A stretch of DNA of 64,000 nucleotides from an uncultured Paracoccaceae bacterium. Lineage in GTDB: Bacteria; Pseudomonadota; Alphaproteobacteria; Rhodobacterales; Rhodobacteraceae. Where the stretch lies: assembly GCA_947495295.1 (NCBI GenBank), contig CANLYJ010000007.1, positions 54,989 through 118,988 of the forward strand, written 5' to 3'. Positions 51,586 to 60,924 of the stretch are shown here, piece by piece. Both the position numbers and the translations under genes were made by a program. A model generated the notes under the pieces. The model worked only from the letters and a program-made list of their open reading frames with translations, was not told the origin of the DNA and searched no databases. Numbering within the stretch: position 1 is the first letter of the stretch; each line of letters begins with the position of its first letter.

Positions 51586-52353
51586 TTAAGCCTTCACGCG
51601 TGGTCGCAACACATGCGGACGGGCTGCATCATAAAGCGCCGAATCAGGAAATCCGTGCGAATCAGCCAAGGCAGGCCCGACAAGAATCAGCGCGGTTCGG
51701 GTAATTTTGGCCGCCCTGACCTTCTCGCGGATATCCGTCAACGTGCCACGAATGATCAATTGATCAGGCCAACCCACGCGATAGATCACGGCCAACGGGC
51801 AGTCAGCTCCATAAAATGGCGCTAATTGGCGCTCAATCTCACGCAGGGCACGAATACCCAGGTGGATGGCCAATGTGGCCCCAGTACGGGCAAAATTCTC
51901 CAGCGTCTCGCCCTCCGGCATCCCGGTCGATTTCATCGACATCCGGGTTAGGATGATCGATTGCGCAACTTCCGGCACAGTCAATTCCGTCCCCAAGGCC
52001 GCTGCTGCTGCGGCATAAGCAGGCACACCAGGTATAATCTGATAGTCGATTCCATCCGCCTTCAACCGGCGAATCTGTTCCGCAATCGCACCATAAAGCG
52101 ATGGATCACCCGAATGGACCCGGGCGACGTCCTGCCCCTTGGCATGGGCGTCCAACATCACGCCATGTGTTTCATCCAGGGTCATCGGGGCGGTATCCAT
52201 CACCAACGAACCTTGTGGCGCACAGGCCACAACCTCAGCAGGCACCAAAGAACCCGCGTATAGACACACCGGACAAGCGCCAATTACCCGCGCTGCCTTC
52301 AAGGTCAGCAACTCCGGATCACCGGGACCCGCACCAATAAAGTAAACAGTCAT
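51586..52353 (-). CDS. cobM: Precorrin-4 C11-methyltransferase CobM
   Basis: 255-residue SAM-dependent tetrapyrrole methylase: MTVYFIGAGPGDPELLTLKA, the GDPSLYGAIAEQ loop, the RMSMKSTGMPEGE segment and VIYRVGWPDQ. Methylates C11 of precorrin-4 in the aerobic cobalamin route. Last gene of the cob operon. Confidence 0.94.
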   Translation of the reverse strand: MTVYFIGAGPGDPELLTLKAARVIGACPVCLYAGSLVPAEVVACAPQGSLVMDTAPMTLDETHGVMLDAHAKGQDVARVHSGDPSLYGAIAEQIRRLKADGIDYQIIPGVPAYAAAAAALGTELTVPEVAQSIILTRMSMKSTGMPEGETLENFARTGATLAIHLGIRALREIERQLAPFYGADCPLAVIYRVGWPDQLIIRGTLTDIREKVRAAKITRTALILVGPALADSHGFPDSALYDAARPHVLRPRVKA

Positions 52354-52406
52354 CTAAGCTCCTCCGGGATGGCGGGTGGGGCGCATTTCGCGAAAGCGAA
52401 ACAGCG

Positions 52407-54227
52407 TCACCCCGCCAGATCCCCATCAATTTTGCGGGCATAACCACGCGGCGTATACATGCGCGGACCTTCACCCAGTTGGGCCAACTGCGAATGGGAC
52501 GACCCCACCAACACGACGGTCAGCATATCCACTTCATCCACTTCCAATTCATCCAGGCGGCGATATCGCACATGCTCCTCTTGTCGTCCCAAGGACGAGG
52601 CCAGCATCACTGGCGTCGCCCCCGGACGATGCTGCAGCAAGATATCCCGTGCCTCCGCCAACAAGGTCCGTCGCCGCATCGACACCGGGTTATAAAACGC
52701 GATCACAAAATCGCCCTCTGCCGCCGCCCGCAACCGCTTGAGAATATCCTCGCGCGGCGTCAGCAAATCCGACAGCGAAATCGCACAAAAATCATGCCCC
52801 AGCGGCGCGCCAGCCCGGGCTGCGGCTCCTTGCAATGCACTCACGCCGGGCGAACAAATCACCTCCACGCGGCGGGCTGCATCAGACACGCCCATCTGAT
52901 CTGGCCCGCGATCCAGCAGTTCAAAGACAAGTGCACCCATCGCGTAAATCCCGGCATCGCCCGAACAAACCAAGGCAACATTCATGCCCTTCCCCGCCTG
53001 CTCCAACGCATAACGACAGCGATCCTCCTCGCCGCCTAGGGGAAAATCGGACCGGGTCTTGCCCACGGCCAAAGGCCCCAACAGATCAATATAAAGACCA
53101 TAGCCGACCAGCTCATCTGCTTCAGCCACCAGCCGCGACACCTCAGGCGTGCGCCATGCCGCCTGCCCGGGGCCAATACCAACAACCGACAAACGTCCAC
53201 GGGCACGGCCCGCAAGGGCCATCAATGGGGTATCCGCACCGGCAATAGCACAGGTGGCATTCGCGGTTTTGCGCTTGGGCACACGCAAGGTCGCGCCCTC
53301 CCCCGCTTGCGCCAAAGCCGCCGCCTCGGAAACGCCATGCGTACCGACCTCGGTAAACACGACATCAGACGGATGGGCCAAGCGGGGGGTCTGGGCATCC
53401 AGCACAGGCGCTTCAAACACCCGCATCGGCAGACCCAGCTTTGCAGCAAGCGCGATAACTGCAGGCTCATCCGCCTTCAACGTCAAGGTATTCACCGAAT
53501 GGAGTGACGCAGCGCACAAACCAGCTTCAGCCAAGGCCTCATCGACGAGGACGGCCAACTCATCCACAGCACAGTCGCGCGCACAGCCAACGCCCAATGC
53601 GTAGCATTGCGGCGCAAACTGTATGTGATCAGGGCCAAGATCGGGCACCGGCGCAGCCGAACAGGTGATGCGCAAACCATCACCCTGGGGCAAACGATGC
53701 AACCAGTCTGCCGCCACCGCATCGGGACCCTGAACAGTAGCACCCGCACCAGATAACAGAATCGCCATTGCCTCTTTCGCGTCCCCGGGGTTCACCAATT
53801 GCCAACCTTCGGGCGGCGCATCCAAAGCCACGCCCAATGCCACGTCCCCCGCCGTCGTGACAGCTGCCACAGCGCCCAGCGCGTCTGAAATCTGTGCGGC
53901 CAACCGATTGGCACCCCGATGCCCACCCAACAGCGGCACCACCACCGCTCCGTCATCCGACACCGAAACCACAGAGGGTTCGGCAGTCTTGTCGGCCAAC
54001 AATGGGGCAACAGCGCGAATCAAGATGCCAGAGGCACAAACCCCAACAACCGGCACACCCGCAGCAAACAAATCACGCACGTGATCCAGTGCATTGGCAA
54101 AAAACGCATCGGCCTGGTCCACACGGCCCTCACGACCATGGACAAGGCACCCCAAAACGGCGGCCACGCGATGCGCCACGGGCTCACCAGATCGGGACAA
54201 TGCCAGAACAACAGGTTTCAAAGCCAT
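52407..54227 (-). CDS. cobJ: CbiG/CobE-CobJ fusion (precorrin-3B C17-methyltransferase)
   Basis: 606 residues in two parts. The N-terminal half (about 1-330) is CbiG/CobE-like: VVGVCASGILIRAVAPLL, VVPLLGGHRGANRLA and the YALGVGCARDCAVDEL block. The C-terminal half is CobJ: LSVVGIGPGQAAWRTPE, CSGDAGIYAMGALVFEL and FYNPVSMRRR. It performs ring-contraction methylation at C17. The fusion explains its size, about twice a single CobJ. Starts inside the end of cobI (10-base overlap). Confidence 0.92.
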   Translation of the reverse strand: MALKPVVLALSRSGEPVAHRVAAVLGCLVHGREGRVDQADAFFANALDHVRDLFAAGVPVVGVCASGILIRAVAPLLADKTAEPSVVSVSDDGAVVVPLLGGHRGANRLAAQISDALGAVAAVTTAGDVALGVALDAPPEGWQLVNPGDAKEAMAILLSGAGATVQGPDAVAADWLHRLPQGDGLRITCSAAPVPDLGPDHIQFAPQCYALGVGCARDCAVDELAVLVDEALAEAGLCAASLHSVNTLTLKADEPAVIALAAKLGLPMRVFEAPVLDAQTPRLAHPSDVVFTEVGTHGVSEAAALAQAGEGATLRVPKRKTANATCAIAGADTPLMALAGRARGRLSVVGIGPGQAAWRTPEVSRLVAEADELVGYGLYIDLLGPLAVGKTRSDFPLGGEEDRCRYALEQAGKGMNVALVCSGDAGIYAMGALVFELLDRGPDQMGVSDAARRVEVICSPGVSALQGAAARAGAPLGHDFCAISLSDLLTPREDILKRLRAAAEGDFVIAFYNPVSMRRRTLLAEARDILLQHRPGATPVMLASSLGRQEEHVRYRRLDELEVDEVDMLTVVLVGSSHSQLAQLGEGPRMYTPRGYARKIDGDLAG

Positions 54228-54964
54228 GGATCGGCCCCTTTAGTCAGTAAAATCATCGAAAAATACGGGGCACCGACAGGTGCCTCCGACAACGGCAACA
54301 CAAGTTCCTCCGCGAGTGTCGCCCGCTCCACATAAACAGCTTGATCCGTCAGGCCCAAACCATCAATCACCATGCGGATCTTCGGCAAATGCCGCCCCAC
54401 CTTCATGATGACAACGCTTTCCGCACCATCAATCCGGGCACGCAGCTCATCCTCTGGCAAGGGCCCCGGCAACACCGTCAAACGCTCATTACGGGCGGCG
54501 AGCGGCATACCGGCCCGGGCAGCGCAAGCAGTGACCGAGGTCACACCCGGAACAACCTCGACACGGTAGCGATCCGACAGGCGGGCAAAAAGATACATGA
54601 ACGAACCGTAGAAAAACGGATCGCCCTCGCACAAACACACCACATCGCGGCCCTGATCCAGCACCATAGCGATCCGCACAGCACCATCATCATAGGCCGC
54701 TTGCGCCGGCGCACGGGCGACTGACATTGGCACATCCATGACAATCTCTTCCGCCTCCGGCGCAATCAGATCGGCGGCAATCGCCCGGGCAAAACTCTCG
54801 GCCCCTGCCAATGTCGGGTAGGCGACAACCGCAGCGCCTTCAATCAACCGCGCCGCGCGCAAGGTGATCAAATCCGGCGCGCCGGGGCCAAGGCCAACCC
54901 CATAGAGCACCCCCTGGGATGGTGGGTGTGGCGCATTGGCACCGCCAACAGCGTCACCCATCAT
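54218..54964 (-). CDS. cobI: Precorrin-2 C20-methyltransferase CobI
   Basis: About 248 residues from MMGDAVGGANAPHPP (ATGA overlap with the cobL stop). SAM methylase motifs LYGVGLGPGAPDLITLRAAR, CEGDPFFYGSFMYLF and VIMKVGRHLPKIR. Methylates C20 of precorrin-2, the committing step toward corrin. The track start (55009) runs into cobL. Confidence 0.93.
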   Translation of the reverse strand: MMGDAVGGANAPHPPSQGVLYGVGLGPGAPDLITLRAARLIEGAAVVAYPTLAGAESFARAIAADLIAPEAEEIVMDVPMSVARAPAQAAYDDGAVRIAMVLDQGRDVVCLCEGDPFFYGSFMYLFARLSDRYRVEVVPGVTSVTACAARAGMPLAARNERLTVLPGPLPEDELRARIDGAESVVIMKVGRHLPKIRMVIDGLGLTDQAVYVERATLAEELVLPLSEAPVGAPYFSMILLTKGADPWL

Positions 54965-56163
54965 CGCTTCACCAAACTCCACTGGGTCACCGGCATCAGC
55001 GGGCGCCAACCGTTCAACCGACCCACAGGTTCCGCACGATGCACCGACAATTTCACCAGATCACCACCGTATTTCTTATGGAGCGCAATCAGCTCCGCTT
55101 CGCTTTCCAATGTCACCGCATTGGCCACCATCCGGCCCAAAGGGCGCAGCGCGGCCCAGGCCGCCTCAAACGTCTCACGACTCAGACCGCCGCCAATGAA
55201 AATCGCATCCGGGGCATCCAGTCCCACAAGCGCATCAGGCACCTCACCATCAATCAATGCCAGCTTTGGCACGCCCAGCGCCAGCGCATTCGCCGCCGCC
55301 ATGGCGCGCCTGTCAGCACGCGGTTCAATCCCAACCGCGCGGGCATATCGCGCCGCCCGCATCCATTCGATCGCCACCGATCCACAACCACAGCCAATAT
55401 CCCACAACAACGCGCCACGCATGGGCATCAACTTGGCGACGGTGGCGGCACGCACCTCCTGCTTGGTCATGGTGCCATCGGACTGAAACAGATCATCGGC
55501 TAATCCGGGCACACGCGGCAGCAACGCGGCATCAGGGGCGGCAACACATTCAACAGCTAAAGTATTAAACGCAGGCACCACATGGTCCCAGCTGTCTGCG
55601 ATACCATCAAAACGGGCCTCATCCTTGCCACCCATGGCGGCCAGCACGGTCATCCGCGATCCACCAAATCCACGCTCTGTCAGGAAACGGGCAATCTGTG
55701 CAGGCGTCTCTTCGCCCGTCGTCAAGACCAGCAAACGCACATCCGGCTGGATAAAAGCTATCATCTGCTCAACCGGTCGACCATGTACGGTCAGGGTTTC
55801 CACATCCGGCAGGGACCAGCCCATCCGGGCCGATGCCAGCTGAAACGCAGATAACTGCGGGTGATAGGTGATCTCGGCAGGGTCAATCGCCCGGCCAATC
55901 TTGGCCCCGACCGAGTACCAAAGCGGATCACCAGTGGCGAGCACGACAACACGCCGCCCGCGCAAACCGTCTATCGTTGTAATCAATGCATCAAACGGAT
56001 GCGGCCAGGCCATACGCTCTGCGGTCAGATTGTCCGCCAGGTTATGGTGACGCTCACCCCCGATGATGATCTCGGCCGCCTCAACCACAGCACGGGTCGC
56101 AGGCAACAACCCGTCCATGCCGTCTTCGCCGATACCGACAATATGCAGCCAGGGATCAGACAT
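54961..56163 (-). CDS. cobL: Precorrin-6B methyltransferase CobL
   Basis: 400 residues from MSDPWLHIVGIG: an N-terminal CbiE-like methylase (IGGERHHNL, ATGDPLWYSVGAKI) and a C-terminal CbiT-like methylase/decarboxylase (LLWDIGCGCGSVAIEWMRA). Methylates C5 and C15 and decarboxylates. It overlaps cobH by eight bases and cobI by four. The track start (56319) extends into cobH. Confidence 0.94.
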   Translation of the reverse strand: MSDPWLHIVGIGEDGMDGLLPATRAVVEAAEIIIGGERHHNLADNLTAERMAWPHPFDALITTIDGLRGRRVVVLATGDPLWYSVGAKIGRAIDPAEITYHPQLSAFQLASARMGWSLPDVETLTVHGRPVEQMIAFIQPDVRLLVLTTGEETPAQIARFLTERGFGGSRMTVLAAMGGKDEARFDGIADSWDHVVPAFNTLAVECVAAPDAALLPRVPGLADDLFQSDGTMTKQEVRAATVAKLMPMRGALLWDIGCGCGSVAIEWMRAARYARAVGIEPRADRRAMAAANALALGVPKLALIDGEVPDALVGLDAPDAIFIGGGLSRETFEAAWAALRPLGRMVANAVTLESEAELIALHKKYGGDLVKLSVHRAEPVGRLNGWRPLMPVTQWSLVKR

Positions 56164-56791
56164 CTTCGGGCAACCCCGCAGCCAAGGCATTGACCGCAGC
56201 CGAGGCCATGGCCGACCCACCGCGCCGCCCGCGCAAGGCCACGTATTCGCAGCCACGCGGATCACGGGCCAGTTCAGCTTTGCTTTCAGCAGCACCCACA
56301 AACCCCACCGGAAAGCCAAGGATCACTGCAGGTTTCGGCCAACCCTGCTCTAACAATTCCAACAGGTGGAACAATGCGGTCGGCGCGTTGCCAACAGCCA
56401 CAACAGCACCTGCCAGACGGTCACGCCACAACTCCACTGCCGCCGCTGACCGGGTATTACCGATCTTCGCAGCCAATGCGGGGACCGTGGGATCATTCAA
56501 TGTCACGACGACCTCATTCTTTGCAGGCAAGTAACGGCGGATGATCCCCGCACCAACCATTTCGCAATCACATAGGATGGGCGCGCCCGCTTGCAGCGCT
56601 GCATGACCTGCGGCAGCAGCATTGGTTGAGATTGATAACCGATCTGCAATCTCAACCATTCCACAAGCATGAATGAGGCGGGTGATCAGAGGATGCATAT
56701 CGGGCGGGAACCGGTCCAGCCGCGCCTCATCGCGCACAGTTGCAAAGCTCTGTGCATAGATCGCTCGAGGGTTCTTTTCATATGGTCGCAC
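56156..56791 (-). CDS. cobH: Precorrin-8X methylmutase CobH
   Basis: 211 residues beginning GTG, read MRPYEKNPRAIYAQSF, with AAGGATAATTA upstream. The active-site HACGMVEIADRL and NAPTALFHLLEL, GFPVGFVGAAESK motifs are clear. Moves the C11 methyl to C12 forming hydrogenobyrinate. Confidence 0.95.
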   Translation of the reverse strand: MRPYEKNPRAIYAQSFATVRDEARLDRFPPDMHPLITRLIHACGMVEIADRLSISTNAAAAGHAALQAGAPILCDCEMVGAGIIRRYLPAKNEVVVTLNDPTVPALAAKIGNTRSAAAVELWRDRLAGAVVAVGNAPTALFHLLELLEQGWPKPAVILGFPVGFVGAAESKAELARDPRGCEYVALRGRRGGSAMASAAVNALAAGLPEDV

Positions 56792-56871
56792 TAATTATCC
56801 TTCGGCGCCATCTGGCGTCCAATTTTTCACAGAAAAATTGCCAGCAAACTTTCCGCGAAAGTTTGGCATCC

Positions 56872-58101
56872 TCACACCTTACCCTTGCGCGCGCTTTCCG
56901 GCCCATGCGGGTGATTGGCATGGGGATAGACCGCGTGGTGATGATGGTGATGATGGTGATGATGGTGATGATGGTGATGATCATGGTCGTGTTCATGGCC
57001 ATGGCCATGGTGGTGGTGGTCGTGATCATGCAAAGCCTCAAGGCGGCAGACACCCGTACAGAATGTATCGCAAAGCGTACAATCGGCCACGTTTGACCCC
57101 GGCGCATTGGCACCTTGCCCCTCGACATGGTGGTGATGGCTTTCCTGTACCGCCCCAACCTCGGCTTCAAAACCAACAACCTGCACCCGATACTTGCACA
57201 GTACACATGTCGGCGGCGGGACCGCGCCGAAGGCCGGATGCGCACGATCCTCGACACTGATATGATGATGACCGCCATCCTCCAGCGCCAGAACCTGACT
57301 ACGATATCCGCAAATCCCGCAATTAGGGGGGGGCGTATCGCTCACCTGTTCCATGATACGTTCGGCAAAGGTTTCCAAAACCTTGGGGTGATCCCCCAGA
57401 TAGCCCGCCTTCACGAATTGCATGTCGGGATGTTCGGCGGCCACCTGATCGGTAAAGCCATAAATCCGGTCAATCAAAATGCCCGAGAATAGAAAATACG
57501 GGAAGACGATGACGCGCTTGTAGGGCAGCATCGCCACATGTTGCAGACACGGTTCCACCAATGGGAAGGTCACGCCGGAATAGCCGACCTCGCACCAGCC
57601 AAAACCCAGGCCCTCCTGCAGCATTCGGGCAATTTTTGACACGTTGCCATTTGCATCGGGGTCAGAAGCACCACGGCCAATCACAACCAGACAAGTCTCA
57701 ACCAAGGGCACATCGCCCAGCTCCGCATTGGCCCGGTCAACTGCCTCCTGCACCCGGCCCGCAGCGGCGGCGATCATCTTGGGATCAACACCCAACTCGC
57801 GGCCATACGACACCTGCATGCCGTGCTTGGCAGCATAGGTGTTCAACACTGTCGGAATATCATTCTTGGCATGCATCGCCGCAAACAACATGCCGGGCAC
57901 GGCCAAAATCCGTTCGCACCCTGCCTCGCGCAACTTATCCAAACCGTCACGGATCACCGGATTGGCGAACTCAAGATACCCGTAATCGGTCATCCAGTCA
58001 TCTGGCAGATAGGCTGGCAGCTTTTCAGCCAAAACAGCAAACTCATCCACTGCCGATTGACTACGCGAGCCGTGCCCGCAGATCATTACGCCTGTTTTCA
58101 T
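56872..58101 (-). CDS. cbiX: Sirohydrochlorin cobaltochelatase CbiX with Cys motifs and a His-rich tail
   Basis: 409 residues from MKTGVMICGHGSRSQSAV (GAGGAAGCGGC upstream). Two CbiX repeats with the metal-binding HGS start and VIVFPYFLFSGIL. The C-terminal third holds three CxxC sites (NCGICGYR, TCVLCKYR, DCTLCDTFC) that may carry an Fe-S cluster. A histidine tail includes 15 consecutive His. Inserts cobalt into sirohydrochlorin; the tail probably stores metal. Starts in an ATGA overlap with the small membrane gene. Confidence 0.93.
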   Translation of the reverse strand: MKTGVMICGHGSRSQSAVDEFAVLAEKLPAYLPDDWMTDYGYLEFANPVIRDGLDKLREAGCERILAVPGMLFAAMHAKNDIPTVLNTYAAKHGMQVSYGRELGVDPKMIAAAAGRVQEAVDRANAELGDVPLVETCLVVIGRGASDPDANGNVSKIARMLQEGLGFGWCEVGYSGVTFPLVEPCLQHVAMLPYKRVIVFPYFLFSGILIDRIYGFTDQVAAEHPDMQFVKAGYLGDHPKVLETFAERIMEQVSDTPPPNCGICGYRSQVLALEDGGHHHISVEDRAHPAFGAVPPPTCVLCKYRVQVVGFEAEVGAVQESHHHHVEGQGANAPGSNVADCTLCDTFCTGVCRLEALHDHDHHHHGHGHEHDHDHHHHHHHHHHHHHHHAVYPHANHPHGPESARKGKV

Positions 58102-58310
58102 GCCGCTTCCTCTTCGGGTTCTTCCTCTGGTTCGGCGTCTTCCCTGGCCTTCTTGCCCTTTAAGGCACCCCAAATCGCCGCCAGCCCAGCCAGACCAATC
58201 GCAGCCCCCGCGACCCAATGATCATGACCTGCTAGATCACCCCAATGGCCAGGATGGGCCACCGCAGCTGAGCATGTAAAAACCAGTATCAGGAAAAGCA
58301 AAATACGCAT
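58098..58310 (-). CDS. Small His-containing membrane protein of the cob operon
   Basis: 70 residues: a signal peptide or first helix, HPGHWGDLAGHDHW, a second hydrophobic segment and an acidic tail (EPEEEPEEEAA). Resembles small DUF6732/CbtB-like proteins in cobalamin loci, possibly assisting cobalt uptake. First gene after the riboswitch candidate. Confidence 0.75.
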   Translation of the reverse strand: MRILLFLILVFTCSAAVAHPGHWGDLAGHDHWVAGAAIGLAGLAAIWGALKGKKAREDAEPEEEPEEEAA

Positions 58311-58424
58311 CGGGTCCTCCGTTTCAAATCACGACCAGAGACCCGGCACCCCGAGTTTCGACGACGTGGCGCTTTGGTCCCCGTTTTGGGTCAACCGCTG
58401 CACCTCCAACCGTTCTGGCCACAA

Positions 58425-58570
58425 GGGCTTCGTCTGCTGAGTCGTATAAAGTGCGGCGGCAGTCGGGGCAAACCGATAAGCGACCGTTCAGAGGAAACAG
58501 GCGGCACATCCCGTGTCACTGGTCACGGGGCCGGCATCCCGCCCACCAACCTGCTGACCGCGACCCCTGC
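58425..58570 (-). promoter_or_regulatory. Cobalamin riboswitch candidate upstream of the cob operon
   Basis: The minus strand reads GGTCGCGGTCAGCAGGTTGG..GGGCGGGATGCCGG, and further CGGTTTGCCCCGACTGCCGCC, ending CGACTCAGCAGACGAAGCC, a B12-box-like element (compare GAGTCAGGAGACCTGCC). The order CGGTT, CCGA.TGCC.CC and terminal box matches the shorter class II-type cobalamin riboswitch core rather than the classic form; canonical GCCACTG is absent. The rest of the 650-base gene-free stretch: 58311-58424 is the leader with a hairpin-rich expression platform, and 58571-58960 is AT-rich with no identified RNA, probably the nrdJ promoter. Confidence 0.65.
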
Positions 58571-58960
58571 GTCATAGCAATCCCAGAAACGAAAACTGCA
58601 TTGGTAAAAGAAGGAATAATCTGAAAGCAGGAAATACAATTATGAAGTGTATTTTAATTACTGGAATGGCGGTCACCAAATTGCGAACTCTTGGATCAGA
58701 ACACGTTGCGCCATCTAACACGAAGGCCGACTTGTCTGCCCGTTACTTAATGTTTTGTTAATATTCATTAAAGGTTAACAAATAGATATGGCCCCTAGGC
58801 GGCTACATCAGCGACATATCTGATCCCAAAGGTAAAAACTCTATACTCCGCGCATATTGCCAACCTATTCTTCCTTAAGTTGATTAAAATTTAAGAAAAT
58901 TTTTCAACTCTGGAACAAACCCGTGAACGAGGTCGTTTGCACTAATAGCGAGGATAAGAA

Positions 58961-60691
58961 ATGCCCCAAAAACTAGAACAACAAAAGATTGCAAGTCAAT
59001 TTGATCAAGCGATTTCTGAATTCATCTGGCAGGAAAAATACCAGTACCGGGTCAATGGAAATGCCGTTGACGCAACCATCGAAGATACCTGGCGGCGCGT
59101 GGCAGATGGTTTGGCCAGCGCCGAACGGCCCGGGGCCCGGAGGCGCATCTCTGATCAGTTTTTGTCCGCGATGACCGACCACAAACTGCTTCCCGCCGGT
59201 CGTATTCTGGCTGGCTGCGGGACGGCGCGGAACATCACGCTGTCAAATACGTTCGTGATGCAGACCATCCCTGATTCCGTTGCTGGGATCATGGACACTG
59301 CCAAACACGCCGCACTGACCATGCAGATGGGCGGTGGGCTTGGATATGATTTTTCAACAATCCGACCTGCCGGAACTTATGTCAAAGGGCTTGATTGCGG
59401 CGCTGCCGGACCAATCGCGGCAATGGAAATTTTCGACGCCGTCTGCAACATGGTCGTCAAGGGGATGGGACGCGGCGCCATGATGGCCACGATGCGGAGT
59501 GATCACCCCGACATCATTGACTTTGTGAATGCCAAAACCGACCGGCTGAAACTGCGGAACTTTAACCTGTCCGTCATGTTAACCGACGACTTCATGGACG
59601 CCGTCAGGAATGACGACGAGTGGGATCTGATCTGGGACGGAAAAATCGTCAAGACGATCAAGGCTCGCAGCCTGTGGCAGACAATTATGAAACGCACTTA
59701 TGCGGCAGCGGAACCAGGTGTTCTGTTTATCGACCGGATCAACGCGATGAACCCGCTCAACTATCTTGAGAAGATTTGCGCAACAAATTCCTGCGCCGAA
59801 CAACCGCTGCCCCCCAACGGCACCTGCCCGCTGGCATCGATCAATCTGGCACAGCTGATCCGCGCACCGTTTGAGGCGAAAGCGACACTTGATCTGGACG
59901 AATTGAAGCGTTTGACAGGCGTCGCGGTTCGGATGCTGGACAATGCAATTGATGTGTCACAATTCGCCAATGAGGCGCAGCGACAGGAGGCCGTGACGAA
60001 GCGGCGGATCGGCATCGGTGTGACCGCCGTGGCGGATGCGTTGATCATGCTGGGTATCCCATATGGCACGCCCGAAGCGGCGCGCATGCTGGGCAGTTGG
60101 ATGCGCGCCCTGCAAAACGCAGCCTATGCCGCATCTGCAGAACTGGCCAGGGAACGCGGCGCGTTCCCGGCTTACATCCCCCAGCAACACCAAGACCACC
60201 CTATGGTCAGACGACTTGAACCAGAGGTACGGCAGTTGATCCTGCGTCATGGGCTGCGCAATGCCGCCTTGACCTCCATCGCGCCGACAGGGACGATTTC
60301 GATGCTTGCGGGTAATGTCTCGTCCGGGATCGAGCCGATTTTCTCTTTGGCATATCATCGGATCGTCAACACATCGCGCGGCACGCAGCGGCAGGAAAAG
60401 GTCGAAGACTACGCCGTCTGGCTCTATCGCAGGATGTTTGGCGCACAGGCCGCTTTGCCCAAGGCATTTGTGACCGCCGGAAATTTAGAACCAGCGGCGC
60501 ATATCACCATGCAAGCCGCCGCACAGCATTGGGTCGACGGCGGGATTTCCAAGACCGTGAACTGCCCCGAGGCGATCACCTTTGATGCGTTCAAGGATGT
60601 CTATCAGCAGGCCTATGACACGGGCTGCAAAGGCTGCACCACATTCCGCCCCAACAGTATCACGGGCAGCGTTTTGCAGGAGGCGGAGTAA
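58961..60691 (+). CDS. nrdJ: Adenosylcobalamin-dependent ribonucleotide reductase, short class II
   Basis: 576 residues, GAGGATAAGAA upstream. Class II features: LPAGRILAGCGT, GLGYDFSTIRPAG, NSCAEQPLPPNGTCPLASINL carrying the active-site Cys-Glu context, and PTGTISMLAG. The C-terminal TGCKGCTTFRPN supplies the redox Cys pair. It converts ribonucleotides to deoxyribonucleotides using adenosylcobalamin, so it consumes the product of the adjacent cob operon. Much shorter than the roughly 1,200-residue NrdJ typical of this group. Confidence 0.9.
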   Translation: MPQKLEQQKIASQFDQAISEFIWQEKYQYRVNGNAVDATIEDTWRRVADGLASAERPGARRRISDQFLSAMTDHKLLPAGRILAGCGTARNITLSNTFVMQTIPDSVAGIMDTAKHAALTMQMGGGLGYDFSTIRPAGTYVKGLDCGAAGPIAAMEIFDAVCNMVVKGMGRGAMMATMRSDHPDIIDFVNAKTDRLKLRNFNLSVMLTDDFMDAVRNDDEWDLIWDGKIVKTIKARSLWQTIMKRTYAAAEPGVLFIDRINAMNPLNYLEKICATNSCAEQPLPPNGTCPLASINLAQLIRAPFEAKATLDLDELKRLTGVAVRMLDNAIDVSQFANEAQRQEAVTKRRIGIGVTAVADALIMLGIPYGTPEAARMLGSWMRALQNAAYAASAELARERGAFPAYIPQQHQDHPMVRRLEPEVRQLILRHGLRNAALTSIAPTGTISMLAGNVSSGIEPIFSLAYHRIVNTSRGTQRQEKVEDYAVWLYRRMFGAQAALPKAFVTAGNLEPAAHITMQAAAQHWVDGGISKTVNCPEAITFDAFKDVYQQAYDTGCKGCTTFRPNSITGSVLQEAE

Positions 60692-60696
60692 TTATC

Positions 60697-60924
60697 ATGG
60701 CTGAAACTTACGGACTACCGGATCGACGGGATCAATGGCGCGCAACCCATCAGCACAAAAAAGGCGGGCTGTACCGGGTCATCGCCGAAGGATTGGTCGA
60801 GGCTGATCGCAGCGACGTCGTCATCTATGATGACGCGCAAGGGCAGGTCTGGGTCCGGCCCGCCGCAGAATTTTGGGATGGCCGGTTCACGGCCATCTCT
60901 GGCAAAACCCCCGCCCGGGATTAA
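60697..60924 (+). CDS. Small protein linked to nrdJ (DUF1653-like)
   Basis: 75 residues: KKGGLYRVIAEGLVEADRSDVVIYDDAQGQVWVRPAAEFWDGRF, a pattern similar to the DUF1653 family. It starts five bases after the nrdJ stop and so is co-transcribed. Function unknown. Confidence 0.75.
   Translation: MAETYGLPDRRDQWRATHQHKKGGLYRVIAEGLVEADRSDVVIYDDAQGQVWVRPAAEFWDGRFTAISGKTPARD

Noticed and set aside
58324-58509. Minus-strand 61-residue ORF with CPDC motif
   Set aside because: It overlaps the riboswitch candidate and its expression platform; codons coincide with the conserved RNA core.
58571-58960. Second cobalamin riboswitch before nrdJ
   Set aside because: No B12 box or core motif was seen on the plus strand in this AT-rich region.
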